A stretch of 64,000 nt of DNA from an uncultured Peptoniphilaceae bacterium (GTDB taxonomy: Bacteria; Bacillota; Clostridia; Tissierellales; Peptoniphilaceae), in contig CALTTP010000005.1 in assembly GCA_943912255.1 (NCBI GenBank), forward strand, positions 122,869 through 186,868, read 5' to 3'. This document shows positions 49,645 to 58,580 of this stretch, in pieces. Numbering within the stretch: the stretch's first letter is position 1; each line of letters begins with the position of its first letter. The position numbers were made by a program, and so were the translations under genes. The notes under the pieces are model-generated. The model saw nothing but the letters and a program-made list of their open reading frames with translations, was not told the DNA's origin and searched no databases.

Positions 49645-52600
49645 ATGGCTAAATTTAGAGATCTTTCCGATAAGCCAGTGAGAGAGAGGGAAATTGCAAC
49701 AGCTAAATACTGGAAAGAAATTGATCTTTTACATGAAACTGTAAATCAAAGACCAGAAGATAAAAATTACGTATTCTACGACGGTCCACCAACTGCAAAT
49801 GGAAAACCGGGAATACACCATGTCATTTCAAGAACTTTAAAGGACATGAACTGTAGATATAAGACTATGAGAGGCTTTAGAGTAAAGAAAAAAGCCGGCT
49901 GGGACACCCATGGACTTCCAGTAGAAATCGAAGTGGAAAAAAAACTTAATCTACACAATAAAAAAGAGATAGAGGACTATGGAGTTGAAGCTTTCAATAA
50001 AGAATGTAAGGCTTCTGTGTTCACCTATGAAAAAGCTTGGAGAGAAATGTCCGAAAGAATGGCCTTTATGGCAGATATGGACCATCCATATATCACATTG
50101 GACAACGACTATATAGAAACCGTATGGTGGTTATTGAACAATATGTTCAAAAAGGGCCTAGTGTATGAAGGAGCAAAAATACTTCCCTACTGTCCAAGAT
50201 GTGGAACGGGTCTTGCGTCCCATGAAGTAGCTCAAGGCTATAAGATGATAAAGACAGATACTATAATTGTGGCCTTTAAGAGGGTGGACCATGACGAATA
50301 CTTCTTAGCATGGACCACAACACCATGGACCTTGCCTTCCAACGTGGCATTAACTGTAGGCCCAGACATTGACTATATCCTAGCTGAATCCCAAGGGAAC
50401 AAATACTATGTGGCAAAGGCCCTTGCAGATAAGGTTCTTGGAGAAGAGTATATAGTGCTTAAAGAGATGAAGGGAAAAGAAATGGAGTATATGGAATATG
50501 AACAATTACTTCCATTTATTAAACCGGACAAAAAGGCATTCTTCCTAACTGTAGCTGACTATGTAAGTATTTCCGATGGTACTGGAATTGTCCACACAGC
50601 TCCTTCCTTTGGGGAAGATGACTATCAAACGGGAAGAAGATATGATCTACCCTTGATAAACCCAGTTAATGAAGAAGGTAAATTTGACGAAACGCCTTGG
50701 AAAGATATGTTTGTAATGGATGCAGACCTGGAGATAATAAAGTATCTTAAAGAACAGGGTAAAGTGTTTAGAAAGCAAAAAATCGAACATAACTATCCTC
50801 ACTGCTGGAGATGTCAGACTCCACTTATATACTATTCAAAGCCATCTTGGTACATTGAAGTTACAAAATTAAAAGAAAAGTTTATAGACGAAAACAATAA
50901 AGTGAATTGGTTCCCAGAATTCGTTGGAGAAAAGAGATTTGGAAACTGGTTGGAAAACTTAAACGACTGGGCAATTTCTAGGTCAAGATATTGGGGCACT
51001 CCATTTCCAGTTTGGAAATGTCCAAATGGCCATACCACTTCTGTAGGCTCTAGAGCAGAGCTAAAGGAAAGAGCTATTGAAGATATTTCTGAAGATATTG
51101 AGTTACACAGACCTTATGTAGATGACGTTCATTTGAAATGTGAAGAATGTGGAGAAATAATGACAAGAGAATCCGACGTTATAGACGTTTGGTTTGACTC
51201 TGGAGCAATGCCTTTCGCCCAACATCACTATCCTTTTGAAAACAAAGACAAGTTCTTTGACGAACTATTTCCTGCAGACTTTATCAACGAAGGAATTGAC
51301 CAAACAAGAGGTTGGTTCTATTCCCTTTTAGCAATATCCGTACTAACTACAGGTCAGGCGCCTTATAAGAATGTACTGGTAAATGACTTGATATTGGATA
51401 AAGATGGGAAGAAGATGAGTAAATCTAGAGGAAATACCCTAAATCCAATAGAACTCTTTGATGAATATGGGGCAGATGCTGTAAGATTCTATTCCCTATA
51501 TGTATCACCACCATGGGTTCCAACTAGATTTGACGTAGATGGATTAAGAGAAGTTGAAAGTAAATTCTTCAGATCCTTTAGAAACACCTACAACTTCTTT
51601 AAACTATATGCCAATACCGATGAAATAGACCCAAGGGATTTCTATATTGAACCAAAGGAAAGACCGGAAATAGATAGATGGATTCTTTCTAGATACAATA
51701 ATCTAATAAAGTCCTATAGAGAAAATATGGATATTTTCGAAGTTACAAAAGTTGTAAGGGAAGTTTCCGACTTTGTAATCGAAGATTTATCAAACTGGTA
51801 TATTAGGAGAAATAGGAGAAGATTCTGGAAGACTGAAGTGGATGAAGATAAAAAGGCAGTTTACAACACCACCTATGAAATACTTCTAGGACTGACAAAG
51901 GTAATTGCTCCATTTACTCCATTTATAGCAGAAGAGATATATAGAAACCTTACAGACAAAGTTTCCGTTCATCTAGACTATACACCGGATTTTGATGAAT
52001 CCCTTATAGACTTGAAGTTAGAAGAGAAGATGGACATAGTTAGACAATTGGTTACCCTAGGAAGAGCTTCTAGAGAAGAAGTCAATATAAAAGTAAGACA
52101 ACCTCTTACAGAAATAGTAGTAGATGCAAAATACCAAGACACTATTTCAGACCTAGTTCCTCTAATAAAAGAAGAATTAAATATTAAAAATGTAGAATTT
52201 AAAGAGGATTTGTCCCAGTTTATGAATTATGAACTAAAACCGGACTTTAAAGTTGCAGGTAGGATTTTAGGAAAGAAGATTAAAGACTTCCAAAAACACC
52301 TACAAGAAGTAAATCCAAAGGACTTTGTAGCTAAATTAGACGAAGAACCGCAATTTGTAACCCTTCAAGGAGAAGAGACTGAAATAAAAAGAGAGTATGT
52401 AGAAGTTAGAGTTTCAGCAAAACAAGGCTTTGATGTAACCATGGACAACAACCTATTTGTTATCCTAGACACTACAATTACTCCACAGTTAAAGTCTGAA
52501 GGATTTGCAAGAGAGTTTGTGTCAAAGGTTCAGCAGATGAGAAAGTCCAATGACTATGACATCCTAGACAATATCATCATAGAATACCTTCCAACAGAAG

Positions 52601-52743
52601 AAGTTGAAAAGGCCGTTAAAGAATACGAAGACTTTATAAAAGATGAAACATTAGCCACAAAAATAGTGGTAAACAATGAATTGTCTGAAGAAAAAGTAGA
52701 TCTTAATGGAGAAGAAGTCCTTATCAAATTAAATAGAGCATAA
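49645..52743 (+). CDS. ileS: Isoleucyl-tRNA synthetase
   Basis: Class I synthetase for tRNA-Ile with an editing domain. 1032 aa, in the range of the longer (SaIleRS type 2-like or clostridial) forms. HIGH-type motif GKPGIHHVISRTLKDM, WAITTTPWTLPSN-like AWTTTPWTLPSN in the CP1 editing domain, KMSKS in DGKKMSKSRGN, and a Cys pair CPRCGTG that may bind zinc. ATG 49645 is chosen because AAAGGGGA (49633-49640) precedes it; ATG 49630 is before that site. Controlled by the Ile T-box. Confidence 0.97.
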   Translation: MAKFRDLSDKPVREREIATAKYWKEIDLLHETVNQRPEDKNYVFYDGPPTANGKPGIHHVISRTLKDMNCRYKTMRGFRVKKKAGWDTHGLPVEIEVEKKLNLHNKKEIEDYGVEAFNKECKASVFTYEKAWREMSERMAFMADMDHPYITLDNDYIETVWWLLNNMFKKGLVYEGAKILPYCPRCGTGLASHEVAQGYKMIKTDTIIVAFKRVDHDEYFLAWTTTPWTLPSNVALTVGPDIDYILAESQGNKYYVAKALADKVLGEEYIVLKEMKGKEMEYMEYEQLLPFIKPDKKAFFLTVADYVSISDGTGIVHTAPSFGEDDYQTGRRYDLPLINPVNEEGKFDETPWKDMFVMDADLEIIKYLKEQGKVFRKQKIEHNYPHCWRCQTPLIYYSKPSWYIEVTKLKEKFIDENNKVNWFPEFVGEKRFGNWLENLNDWAISRSRYWGTPFPVWKCPNGHTTSVGSRAELKERAIEDISEDIELHRPYVDDVHLKCEECGEIMTRESDVIDVWFDSGAMPFAQHHYPFENKDKFFDELFPADFINEGIDQTRGWFYSLLAISVLTTGQAPYKNVLVNDLILDKDGKKMSKSRGNTLNPIELFDEYGADAVRFYSLYVSPPWVPTRFDVDGLREVESKFFRSFRNTYNFFKLYANTDEIDPRDFYIEPKERPEIDRWILSRYNNLIKSYRENMDIFEVTKVVREVSDFVIEDLSNWYIRRNRRRFWKTEVDEDKKAVYNTTYEILLGLTKVIAPFTPFIAEEIYRNLTDKVSVHLDYTPDFDESLIDLKLEEKMDIVRQLVTLGRASREEVNIKVRQPLTEIVVDAKYQDTISDLVPLIKEELNIKNVEFKEDLSQFMNYELKPDFKVAGRILGKKIKDFQKHLQEVNPKDFVAKLDEEPQFVTLQGEETEIKREYVEVRVSAKQGFDVTMDNNLFVILDTTITPQLKSEGFAREFVSKVQQMRKSNDYDILDNIIIEYLPTEEVEKAVKEYEDFIKDETLATKIVVNNELSEEKVDLNGEEVLIKLNRA

Positions 52744-52750
52744 AAATTTA

Positions 52751-52780
52751 GGAGCATTCAATTATTGAGTGCTCCTTATA
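52751..52780. terminator. Convergent terminator between ileS and the DUF503 gene
   Basis: GGAGCA (52751-52756) pairs with TGCTCC (52770-52775), extended inside by CAAT/ATTG. The T tail is weak (TTATATTATTT). Confidence 0.6.
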
Positions 52781-53063
52781 TTATTTCCTTATATATATCG
52801 ATTACACTGTCCTCCAGTTGAAAGCTAGAGGAGATAAAGTCGTCAATTTTTTCAAAATAACCATCCCCATAGGAAGTGTCAGATGCCAGGAAGCAAATAC
52901 CAAAGGAAAGATAGTCTAAACTGTCCCTTTGATTATTTTCTAAAATGGAAATATTAAATTTCTTTTTAAGTTGGTTAAAAAGTCTTAGCCTTAAACTCCT
53001 CTTATCCTTAAGGGAAAAGACGGTAGTTAATTTAATTCTATATTCCAAGTAAAATATCTTCAT
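52776..53063 (-). CDS. DUF503 (YlxP-like) family protein, 95 aa
   Basis: Matches the small YlxP/DUF503 pattern: FSLKDKRSLRLRLFNQLKKKFNISILE, then D-YLSFGICFLASDTSY. The family is often encoded near nusA/infB/rbfA and is thought to relate to ribosome maturation, but here it stands alone. The RBS on the minus strand reads GAGGTGAAAAA just before ATG. Function uncertain. Confidence 0.8.
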   Translation of the reverse strand: MKIFYLEYRIKLTTVFSLKDKRSLRLRLFNQLKKKFNISILENNQRDSLDYLSFGICFLASDTSYGDGYFEKIDDFISSSFQLEDSVIDIYKEII

Positions 53064-53389
53064 TTTTTCACCTCATAAGTGCATTATATCATGATATGAA
53101 AATCTTTTGCCTTTAAAATAAGGATCTAATATTATAGTTTTTTATCGTTGATTTTTCCAAATCAATACCTAGTTTATAAGAGTAAATACAAGTAGAAAAT
53201 ATGAAAACGTTAAAGAAAATTTTTAAAATAAGGAAGATTTATTTAAAAATCAAATCAAAAAGCGGGAATGAAAAGATTGTTAATACATGTTAAAAACTTG
53301 TCAGAAAACTTGAAGCATATGACGATAGTTGCTATAATATGCATTGAAGAAATTATTGATTTCTTTAATATATCACGGGGGGTGAAGTT
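53064..53389. other. Intergenic region with divergent promoters
   Basis: No gene in this 326-base AT-rich stretch. It holds the sigma-A promoter at 53311-53339, a small hairpin AAGAAAT/ATTTCTT at about 53346-53364, and the leader of the DUF503 gene on the other strand. Nothing else stands out. Confidence 0.5.
53311..53339 (+). promoter_or_regulatory. Sigma-A promoter of the composite transporter operon
   Basis: TTGAAG (53311-53316), 17 bases, TATAAT (53334-53339), 50 bases before the first start codon. Confidence 0.8.
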
Positions 53390-54430
53390 TTGGAAGAAAA
53401 GCTTAACAATGAGGAACAAAGAGGGACTTTTGAATCTTTAACCCAGGAAGATCTGGAAGAATTAGAAAAAAGACCTAAGACAAAATCGGAGATAATCTTA
53501 GATAGAATAATAATATTCTTGCCTTTCCTAATGGCCATGGTAGCTTTTATAGAATACATATATTGGCCTCATGACCCAAGACGAGTTGCAACGGCATTAT
53601 ATTCTTATTTTATTTTGATACAGGCTGGAATCATGCTGGTTTTTGCCATTGTATCTCTATTTAACAAAAATGTCTTTAGGAAATTTAGATACAAAGCTCC
53701 TTTTTATACAGTGGTGTATATAATTTTTACGGTTTACGATATTTTAACTTTGAAAACCGGTAAATTGATGTTGCCCTACTTCCCTTGGGTAGACCAAGTT
53801 TTTAACTCTGCATGGGCAGACAGAGCCTATCTATGGGAATGTATCTATAATTCTGTATACTTGCTTTTAAAAGGTTATTTCATAGGTGCAATCCTTGGAA
53901 TAATCACAGGGCTATTCTGTGGATATTTTAAAAGTGTAAGATATTGGATTAGTCCATTTATGAAACTCTTAGGGGCAATTCCATCCATGACCTGGCTACC
54001 TATCATCATGGTTTTAGCTTCCACTTTGCATAGAGCGGCGGTTTTTGTAATCGCCTTAGGTGTTTGGTTTGCCCTTACAACGGCTACCATGACTGGAATT
54101 AGAACCATTGACACTAGACTTTTCGACGCTGCTAAGACCCTGGGAGCCACTCAAAAAAACCTTATATTAAACGTAGCTGTGCCTTCAGCTATGCCCAATA
54201 TTTTCAGTGGACTTGTGCAAGGTATGTCTACTGCCTGTACAGCACTATTAGTTGCTGAAATGGTAGGGGTTGAAAGTGGACTTGGTTGGTATATTACATG
54301 GCAAAAGTCCTGGGCCAATTTCGACAAGATGTATGCAGCAATTGTAATAATATGTTTGGTGTTTTTAACGGTGAATTTTGTATTAAATACTATTCAAAGA
54401 AAAGTACTTAAATGGAAGGAGCAGATATAA
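53390..54430 (+). CDS. ABC transporter permease (SsuC/TauC/NrtB type)
   Basis: Membrane channel of an importer in the nitrate/sulfonate/taurine superfamily. 346 aa, with an unusually long N-terminal part: a charged cytoplasmic segment (1-~38) and three extra hydrophobic spans (~44-125) before the standard BPD_transp_1 domain (~165-340). The EAA loop is RLFDAAKTLGATQKNLILNVAVPSAMPNI. Start TTG 53390 with GGGGGGTGAAG. ATPase and substrate-binding lipoprotein genes follow with overlap or short gaps. Substrate unknown. Confidence 0.88.
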   Translation: MEEKLNNEEQRGTFESLTQEDLEELEKRPKTKSEIILDRIIIFLPFLMAMVAFIEYIYWPHDPRRVATALYSYFILIQAGIMLVFAIVSLFNKNVFRKFRYKAPFYTVVYIIFTVYDILTLKTGKLMLPYFPWVDQVFNSAWADRAYLWECIYNSVYLLLKGYFIGAILGIITGLFCGYFKSVRYWISPFMKLLGAIPSMTWLPIIMVLASTLHRAAVFVIALGVWFALTTATMTGIRTIDTRLFDAAKTLGATQKNLILNVAVPSAMPNIFSGLVQGMSTACTALLVAEMVGVESGLGWYITWQKSWANFDKMYAAIVIICLVFLTVNFVLNTIQRKVLKWKEQI

Positions 54431-55191
54431 TGACAGTTTTAAAACTGGACAATGTCACAAAGGTATTCTCCAATGGACCTAACGACTTACAAACTGTCCT
54501 ATCAAATATCAGTTTTGAAGCCAACAAGGGAGAATTTCTCTGTATAGTTGGTCCTTCTGGATGTGGGAAAAGTACGATTTTACGACTTATTGCAGGCCTT
54601 ATTCCAGTTACCAAGGGAAAGATCTTGCTAAATGGCAAAGAGGTTCATGAACCAGATACCAATAGAGGCATGGTCTTTCAATCTCCAACTCTCTTTCCTT
54701 GGCTTACAGTACGGGAAAATATAGAATATTCCTTGAGGATTAAAAAGCAAAAGAATCCAGAAGAAGTCAATAGGCTAATATCCTTAATAGGCCTTGAAAA
54801 AGCAGCTAATATGTACCCTCATCAACTATCAGGAGGTATGGCACAAAGGGTCAGTCTTGCAAGAACTATGATAAATAGTCCAGAGGTGTTTATGTTAGAC
54901 GAACCCCTAGCAGCATTAGACGCTTTTACAAGAATGAGTATGCAGGATGAACTGTTAAAACTTTGGAGAGACAAGAACAATTTAATGATTATGGTTACCC
55001 ATGATATTGATGAAGCCATATATATGGGAACTAAAGTATTAATAATGAAGCCAAACCCTGGCCGAATTAAAGATATTGTAGATGTGGATTTAGAATATCC
55101 TAGGGATAGAACGGATTTAAAGTTTACAGAGCTTAGAAGAAAGATAATGAAAGAACTTCATTGGGGAAAAGAAAAAATAGAAATAAAGTAA
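54430..55191 (+). CDS. ABC transporter ATP-binding protein (SsuB/TauB type)
   Basis: ATPase of the same importer. 253 aa from ATG 54430, which overlaps the permease stop (TAATG) and has AAGGAG at 54415-54420; an earlier in-frame ATG at 54412 lies in front of that site. Walker A GPSGCGKST, Q-loop GMVFQSPTLFPWL, signature LSGGMAQRVSLARTM, Walker B VFMLDEPLAALDAFTR, H-loop VTHDIDEAI. These are typical of the NitT/TauT family. Confidence 0.93.
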   Translation: MTVLKLDNVTKVFSNGPNDLQTVLSNISFEANKGEFLCIVGPSGCGKSTILRLIAGLIPVTKGKILLNGKEVHEPDTNRGMVFQSPTLFPWLTVRENIEYSLRIKKQKNPEEVNRLISLIGLEKAANMYPHQLSGGMAQRVSLARTMINSPEVFMLDEPLAALDAFTRMSMQDELLKLWRDKNNLMIMVTHDIDEAIYMGTKVLIMKPNPGRIKDIVDVDLEYPRDRTDLKFTELRRKIMKELHWGKEKIEIK

Positions 55192-55200
55192 GGAGAAGAA

Positions 55201-56253
55201 ATGAAAAAAATATTATCAATTGTTGCAGCTTTAGTCATCCTATTGACTAGCTGTACACCACAATCAAACCAAAATCAAAACGACAACAAGGAAAATGGAA
55301 CAGAAGGAGCAAAAGTTACCCAAAACATGTCCGAAGAAGAAAAGGAAGAGGCATGGAAAAAAGAACCAATGTATGGTAAAAAAGTTAAATTGCTATTTAA
55401 CGGTGGACTATGTACTGCAGCTGCACCAGTAGCTACAGTTAAAGGCTTCTATGAAGAAGAGGGAGTAGACGTAGAAATCGTAAGTGGTACTTCAGCAGCT
55501 GACGCTCTAGGAACTGGAAAGGCAGAATTTTCTTCAGACCATATTGCAACGCTTTTAGTTCCAGCAGCTAACGGTGTAAAGATGGTGTTTGGTAAGGGAT
55601 TGCATTCTGGATGTAAAACACTTTTTGTAAAAGCAGACAGTGAATATCAATCCACAGAGGAATTGAAGGGTAAAGACATAGCAATCCACGATGGAATTGG
55701 TGGAAGTGACCACAATATCTGTCTAAGATTTTTAAACCATGACAATATCAAACCAGAAGAAGTTAACTTTAAGGTTATCGATACATCAGCTTCAATGCAA
55801 GCATTAGAAAACGGAGAAATTCAAGCAACCCTTCTTTCAGACCAATTTGCAATACCATTTGTAAAGGAAGGTAAGATTAGACCAATTCGTTCAATTACTA
55901 CAGACGAGGACTTTAAACATGAACCATGCTGTGTACTTGCACTAAACTCTGACTTTGTAGAACAAAATCCCGTAACTTCAGAAAAGATAATAAATGCGGT
56001 TACAAAATCATCTAATTGGATTGAAGATAATAAAGAAGAGTTTTGCCAAATTCTTTTAGATAATGACTGGTTAAGCATCGACAAAGAAGATGCAGTAAAC
56101 TTTGCAAAGACCTTGAACTTTAAAATCGGCGACGATGTAACAAAGAATTCTTTAGAGGAAATCATAAACGACTATAAGAAATTTGAAATCTTAGACAATA
56201 GTATAGAAACAGAAAAGACATTAGAACAAGTTTGGAATCCTGTAGAACAATAA
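55201..56253 (+). CDS. Cys-rich ABC substrate-binding lipoprotein (NMT1/SsuA-like), 350 aa
   Basis: Lipoprotein (lipobox LTSC, Cys18) with a periplasmic-binding fold of the NitT/TauT kind: LLFNGGLCTAAAPVATVKGFYEEEGVDVEIV, then ELKGKDIAIHDGIGGSDHN. It has six further Cys (71, 138, 174, 243, 244, 282), which is many for this family; GGLC is at the place where ligands are normally contacted, and EPCC near the hinge region. That may point to a thiol, metal or redox-related ligand. Followed by DUF4418. Ligand unknown. Confidence 0.85.
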   Translation: MKKILSIVAALVILLTSCTPQSNQNQNDNKENGTEGAKVTQNMSEEEKEEAWKKEPMYGKKVKLLFNGGLCTAAAPVATVKGFYEEEGVDVEIVSGTSAADALGTGKAEFSSDHIATLLVPAANGVKMVFGKGLHSGCKTLFVKADSEYQSTEELKGKDIAIHDGIGGSDHNICLRFLNHDNIKPEEVNFKVIDTSASMQALENGEIQATLLSDQFAIPFVKEGKIRPIRSITTDEDFKHEPCCVLALNSDFVEQNPVTSEKIINAVTKSSNWIEDNKEEFCQILLDNDWLSIDKEDAVNFAKTLNFKIGDDVTKNSLEEIINDYKKFEILDNSIETEKTLEQVWNPVEQ

Positions 56254-56293
56254 TCATATTCTATAAATATCATTAAAATAGGGGGAGATATAT

Positions 56294-56704
56294 ATGAAAA
56301 AGGATATGACTAAATTTTTCAACATAGGGGGAATAATACTTTCAGTATTATTGATTATTGGATTAAAGACCTTTGCTGCACCTTGCACCGGAATGGTAAA
56401 GACTGCAAAGGGCATGGAGATACCGATGAAATGCCATTGGTTAGCAGTTGCGTTAATCTATTTAAGCATTGCTGTAATAGTTATCTCCATTGCAAATATG
56501 ATAAAGAAAGGCAAGACTTCTTTAGAATTTATAGGCCTTGGAATCCTAACAATAGCTATTACCTTTGATAAGATTGGAATTGGAAAATGTAAAGTGGACA
56601 CCATGCCATGTAATTTCACAAAGACCTTTACCATTATCATAGGAGCATTACTTATCCTACTTGGAATTGCACAACTATTTATTAAAAACGAGGTAGAACT
56701 ATAG
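56294..56704 (+). CDS. DUF4418-family membrane protein, 136 aa
   Basis: Four hydrophobic segments (~10-30, ~48-70, ~78-95 and ~110-130) and four conserved Cys: PC (C31), MKCHW (C47), GKC (C99) and MPC (C106). The MKCHW and IGKCKVDTMPC pattern is that of DUF4418. The function of the family is unknown. It lies between an importer and a MacB-like pair and overlaps the next gene by one base (TAGTG), so it is probably part of one system. Confidence 0.85.
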   Translation: MKKDMTKFFNIGGIILSVLLIIGLKTFAAPCTGMVKTAKGMEIPMKCHWLAVALIYLSIAVIVISIANMIKKGKTSLEFIGLGILTIAITFDKIGIGKCKVDTMPCNFTKTFTIIIGALLILLGIAQLFIKNEVEL

Positions 56705-57894
56705 TGTTTAAACTGGCTGTAAGAAATGTCTTTAGAAGAAAAAATCAGGTTCTAATTGCAATATTTGTAACCCTTATTTCCACCATGGTATTTACAGTAG
56801 TTTACAATATATACCATGAAACCAAAGAGGGTCTAAAACTGAACCAAGATAGAATGGGGGCAGATGTTGTCATCTACCCCTCTAAAGCTGAAAACAATCC
56901 TCAGGATTTCCTCTATAGTGGAGCTTCTGAGATGAAATATATAGAAGAAAAACCACTTATGGATAGGATACCAAAAGATGATGTAAAGAATATTACCAAC
57001 CAATTTTTTGTTAAAACCCTTCCTGGGGGTGTATGTTGTGGAACTGACAAGACCTACAGAATAGTAGGAGTGGATAATAACACGGACTTTCTTATAAAGC
57101 CATGGCTGAAGGATGAAAATCTTCAAAAGATTGAAGAGGGAAATATGATCCTAGGTCAAAATGTTGGAGATGAATTTGGAGTTAAAGCCTTCCTATTAAA
57201 TACAGTATTCGATGTAAAGGGAAAACTCTATAAAACGGGAAGTGGTTTTGACGAATCTATATTTATGGACCTAAATACTGTAAGAGAATTAGGTAAAAAA
57301 ACTTTTAGTACAGATTATTTCGATGAAAAAGATCCAGAGGAACTTATAACCACATCATTTATAAAACTAAATGATGGAGTTGATGTACAGGAGTTTATAG
57401 ACAAGCTAAATCTAGAGGATTTAGATGCAAAAGTCATTCATGTGTCCAAGCTAAGAGATGTGATTAAAGACCAAGTGAAGAGCTTTTTATCCATATTTAT
57501 GGTATTTGCTCTATTGGTATTCTTTGCCACAGGAGTTGCAGTGTCAACCCTATACAATATGATGGCAAAGGAGAGAAAATCAGAAATAGGATATCTACGA
57601 TCCATTGGATTAAATAGAAAGCAGATTATAAAAGAAAGTCTTTTAGAAGTGTTTATACAAGCTGGTATTGCAGGGTTAATAGGTGCTGTCCTAGGTGGAG
57701 TTACTACGATTTTAATATCGGGACAAATAAAAAGCCTAATGGCCTTACCAATTGGATACAATGTAAAAGGCATTCTAATATCCATGATTCTAAGTCTACT
57801 ATTTGCCTTAGCTATAAGCTTGCTATCCACTATAAGACCTATACTTAAAAATTCGTCCATAGAACCAAGTCAAGCTATAACAGGGGGAATCTAA
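56704..57894 (+). CDS. FtsX/MacB-like ABC permease with external CC motif, 396 aa
   Basis: Type VII ABC permease: one N-terminal span (~17-37), an external domain (~40-265), and three C-terminal spans (~268-385, with EIGYLRSIGLNRKQI after the first). The external domain has adjacent cysteines in LPGGVCCGTDKTYRIVGVD (C111-C112). Start GTG 56704 overlaps the DUF4418 stop. Its ATPase follows with no gap. The Cys pair matches the Cys-rich theme of the two preceding proteins. Confidence 0.88.
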   Translation: MFKLAVRNVFRRKNQVLIAIFVTLISTMVFTVVYNIYHETKEGLKLNQDRMGADVVIYPSKAENNPQDFLYSGASEMKYIEEKPLMDRIPKDDVKNITNQFFVKTLPGGVCCGTDKTYRIVGVDNNTDFLIKPWLKDENLQKIEEGNMILGQNVGDEFGVKAFLLNTVFDVKGKLYKTGSGFDESIFMDLNTVRELGKKTFSTDYFDEKDPEELITTSFIKLNDGVDVQEFIDKLNLEDLDAKVIHVSKLRDVIKDQVKSFLSIFMVFALLVFFATGVAVSTLYNMMAKERKSEIGYLRSIGLNRKQIIKESLLEVFIQAGIAGLIGAVLGGVTTILISGQIKSLMALPIGYNVKGILISMILSLLFALAISLLSTIRPILKNSSIEPSQAITGGI

Positions 57895-58550
57895 ATGATA
57901 GAAATAGAAAATATTACAAAGACCTTTACAACAGGAGAACTTGTTACCCCAATTGAAAATATTAGTTTGAAGGTAGAGGAAGGAACGATAATGACTATTT
58001 CTGGAGAGTCGGGAACGGGAAAATCCACTCTACTAATGATTATAGGAGGACTATTAAAACCTACAGAGGGTAGAGTTATAATAGAAGGAAAGGACTTTTG
58101 GAAAGAAAGTGACGAAGAGATCTCAAGAATTCGTTCAAAAATCTTTGGTTACCTCTTTCAATCCTCTGTTATGATTAAAGCCTTAACCATAGGTGAAAAC
58201 ATCCAATTTGCCAGTGAAGTGGCAGGAAATAAAATAGAAATGAAGGAAATTAAAGACCTACTGAAAATTTAGGAATAGAAGATAAGATAAATTCCCTTCC
58301 CCACACCTTAAGTGGAGGACAGAGAAGGCGTGCCATGCTTGCAGTTAATTACGGACGAAACCCAAAGGTAATAATTGCAGACGAACCTACTAACGACCTG
58401 GACAGTTTCTGGAAAGATAAAATCTTGGAAGTGTTTCAAGACTGGAAAAGAGAAGGAAAATCCATTGTCCTAGCAAGTCATGACCCAGAGGTGGAACGAC
58501 TAGGGGATATAAGATATATAATAGAAGATAATAAATTGAAAAGAGTGTAG
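57895..58550 (+). pseudogene. MacB-like ABC ATPase gene with a -1 frameshift
   Basis: The first frame runs 57895-58272 and has Walker A GESGTGKST and Q-loop YLFQSSVMI, then stops at TAG. The rest (LGIEDKINSLPHTLSGGQRRRAML, then IIADEPTNDLD and LASHDPEVE) continues in the -1 frame to 58550. One extra A in the A-run at 58264-58267 would restore a normal ~218-aa ATPase. The sequence around the slip does not fit a classic X-XXY-YYZ heptamer in the right phase, so a mutation or a sequencing error is more likely than programmed frameshifting. Confidence 0.85.
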
Positions 58551-58580
58551 AATCCCTTGGTGAAAACCAGGGGATTTTCT
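58551..58580 (+). terminator. Rho-independent terminator
   Basis: AATCCC(TT)GG pairs with CC(AG)GGGATT around TGAAAA, followed by TTTT. It closes the composite transporter operon. Confidence 0.75.

Noticed and set aside
58255..58290. Programmed -1 frameshift signal in the ABC ATPase gene
   Set aside because: In the zero frame the codons are CTG AAA ATT TAG; no X-XXY-YYZ heptamer is in phase, so re-pairing after slippage would be poor.
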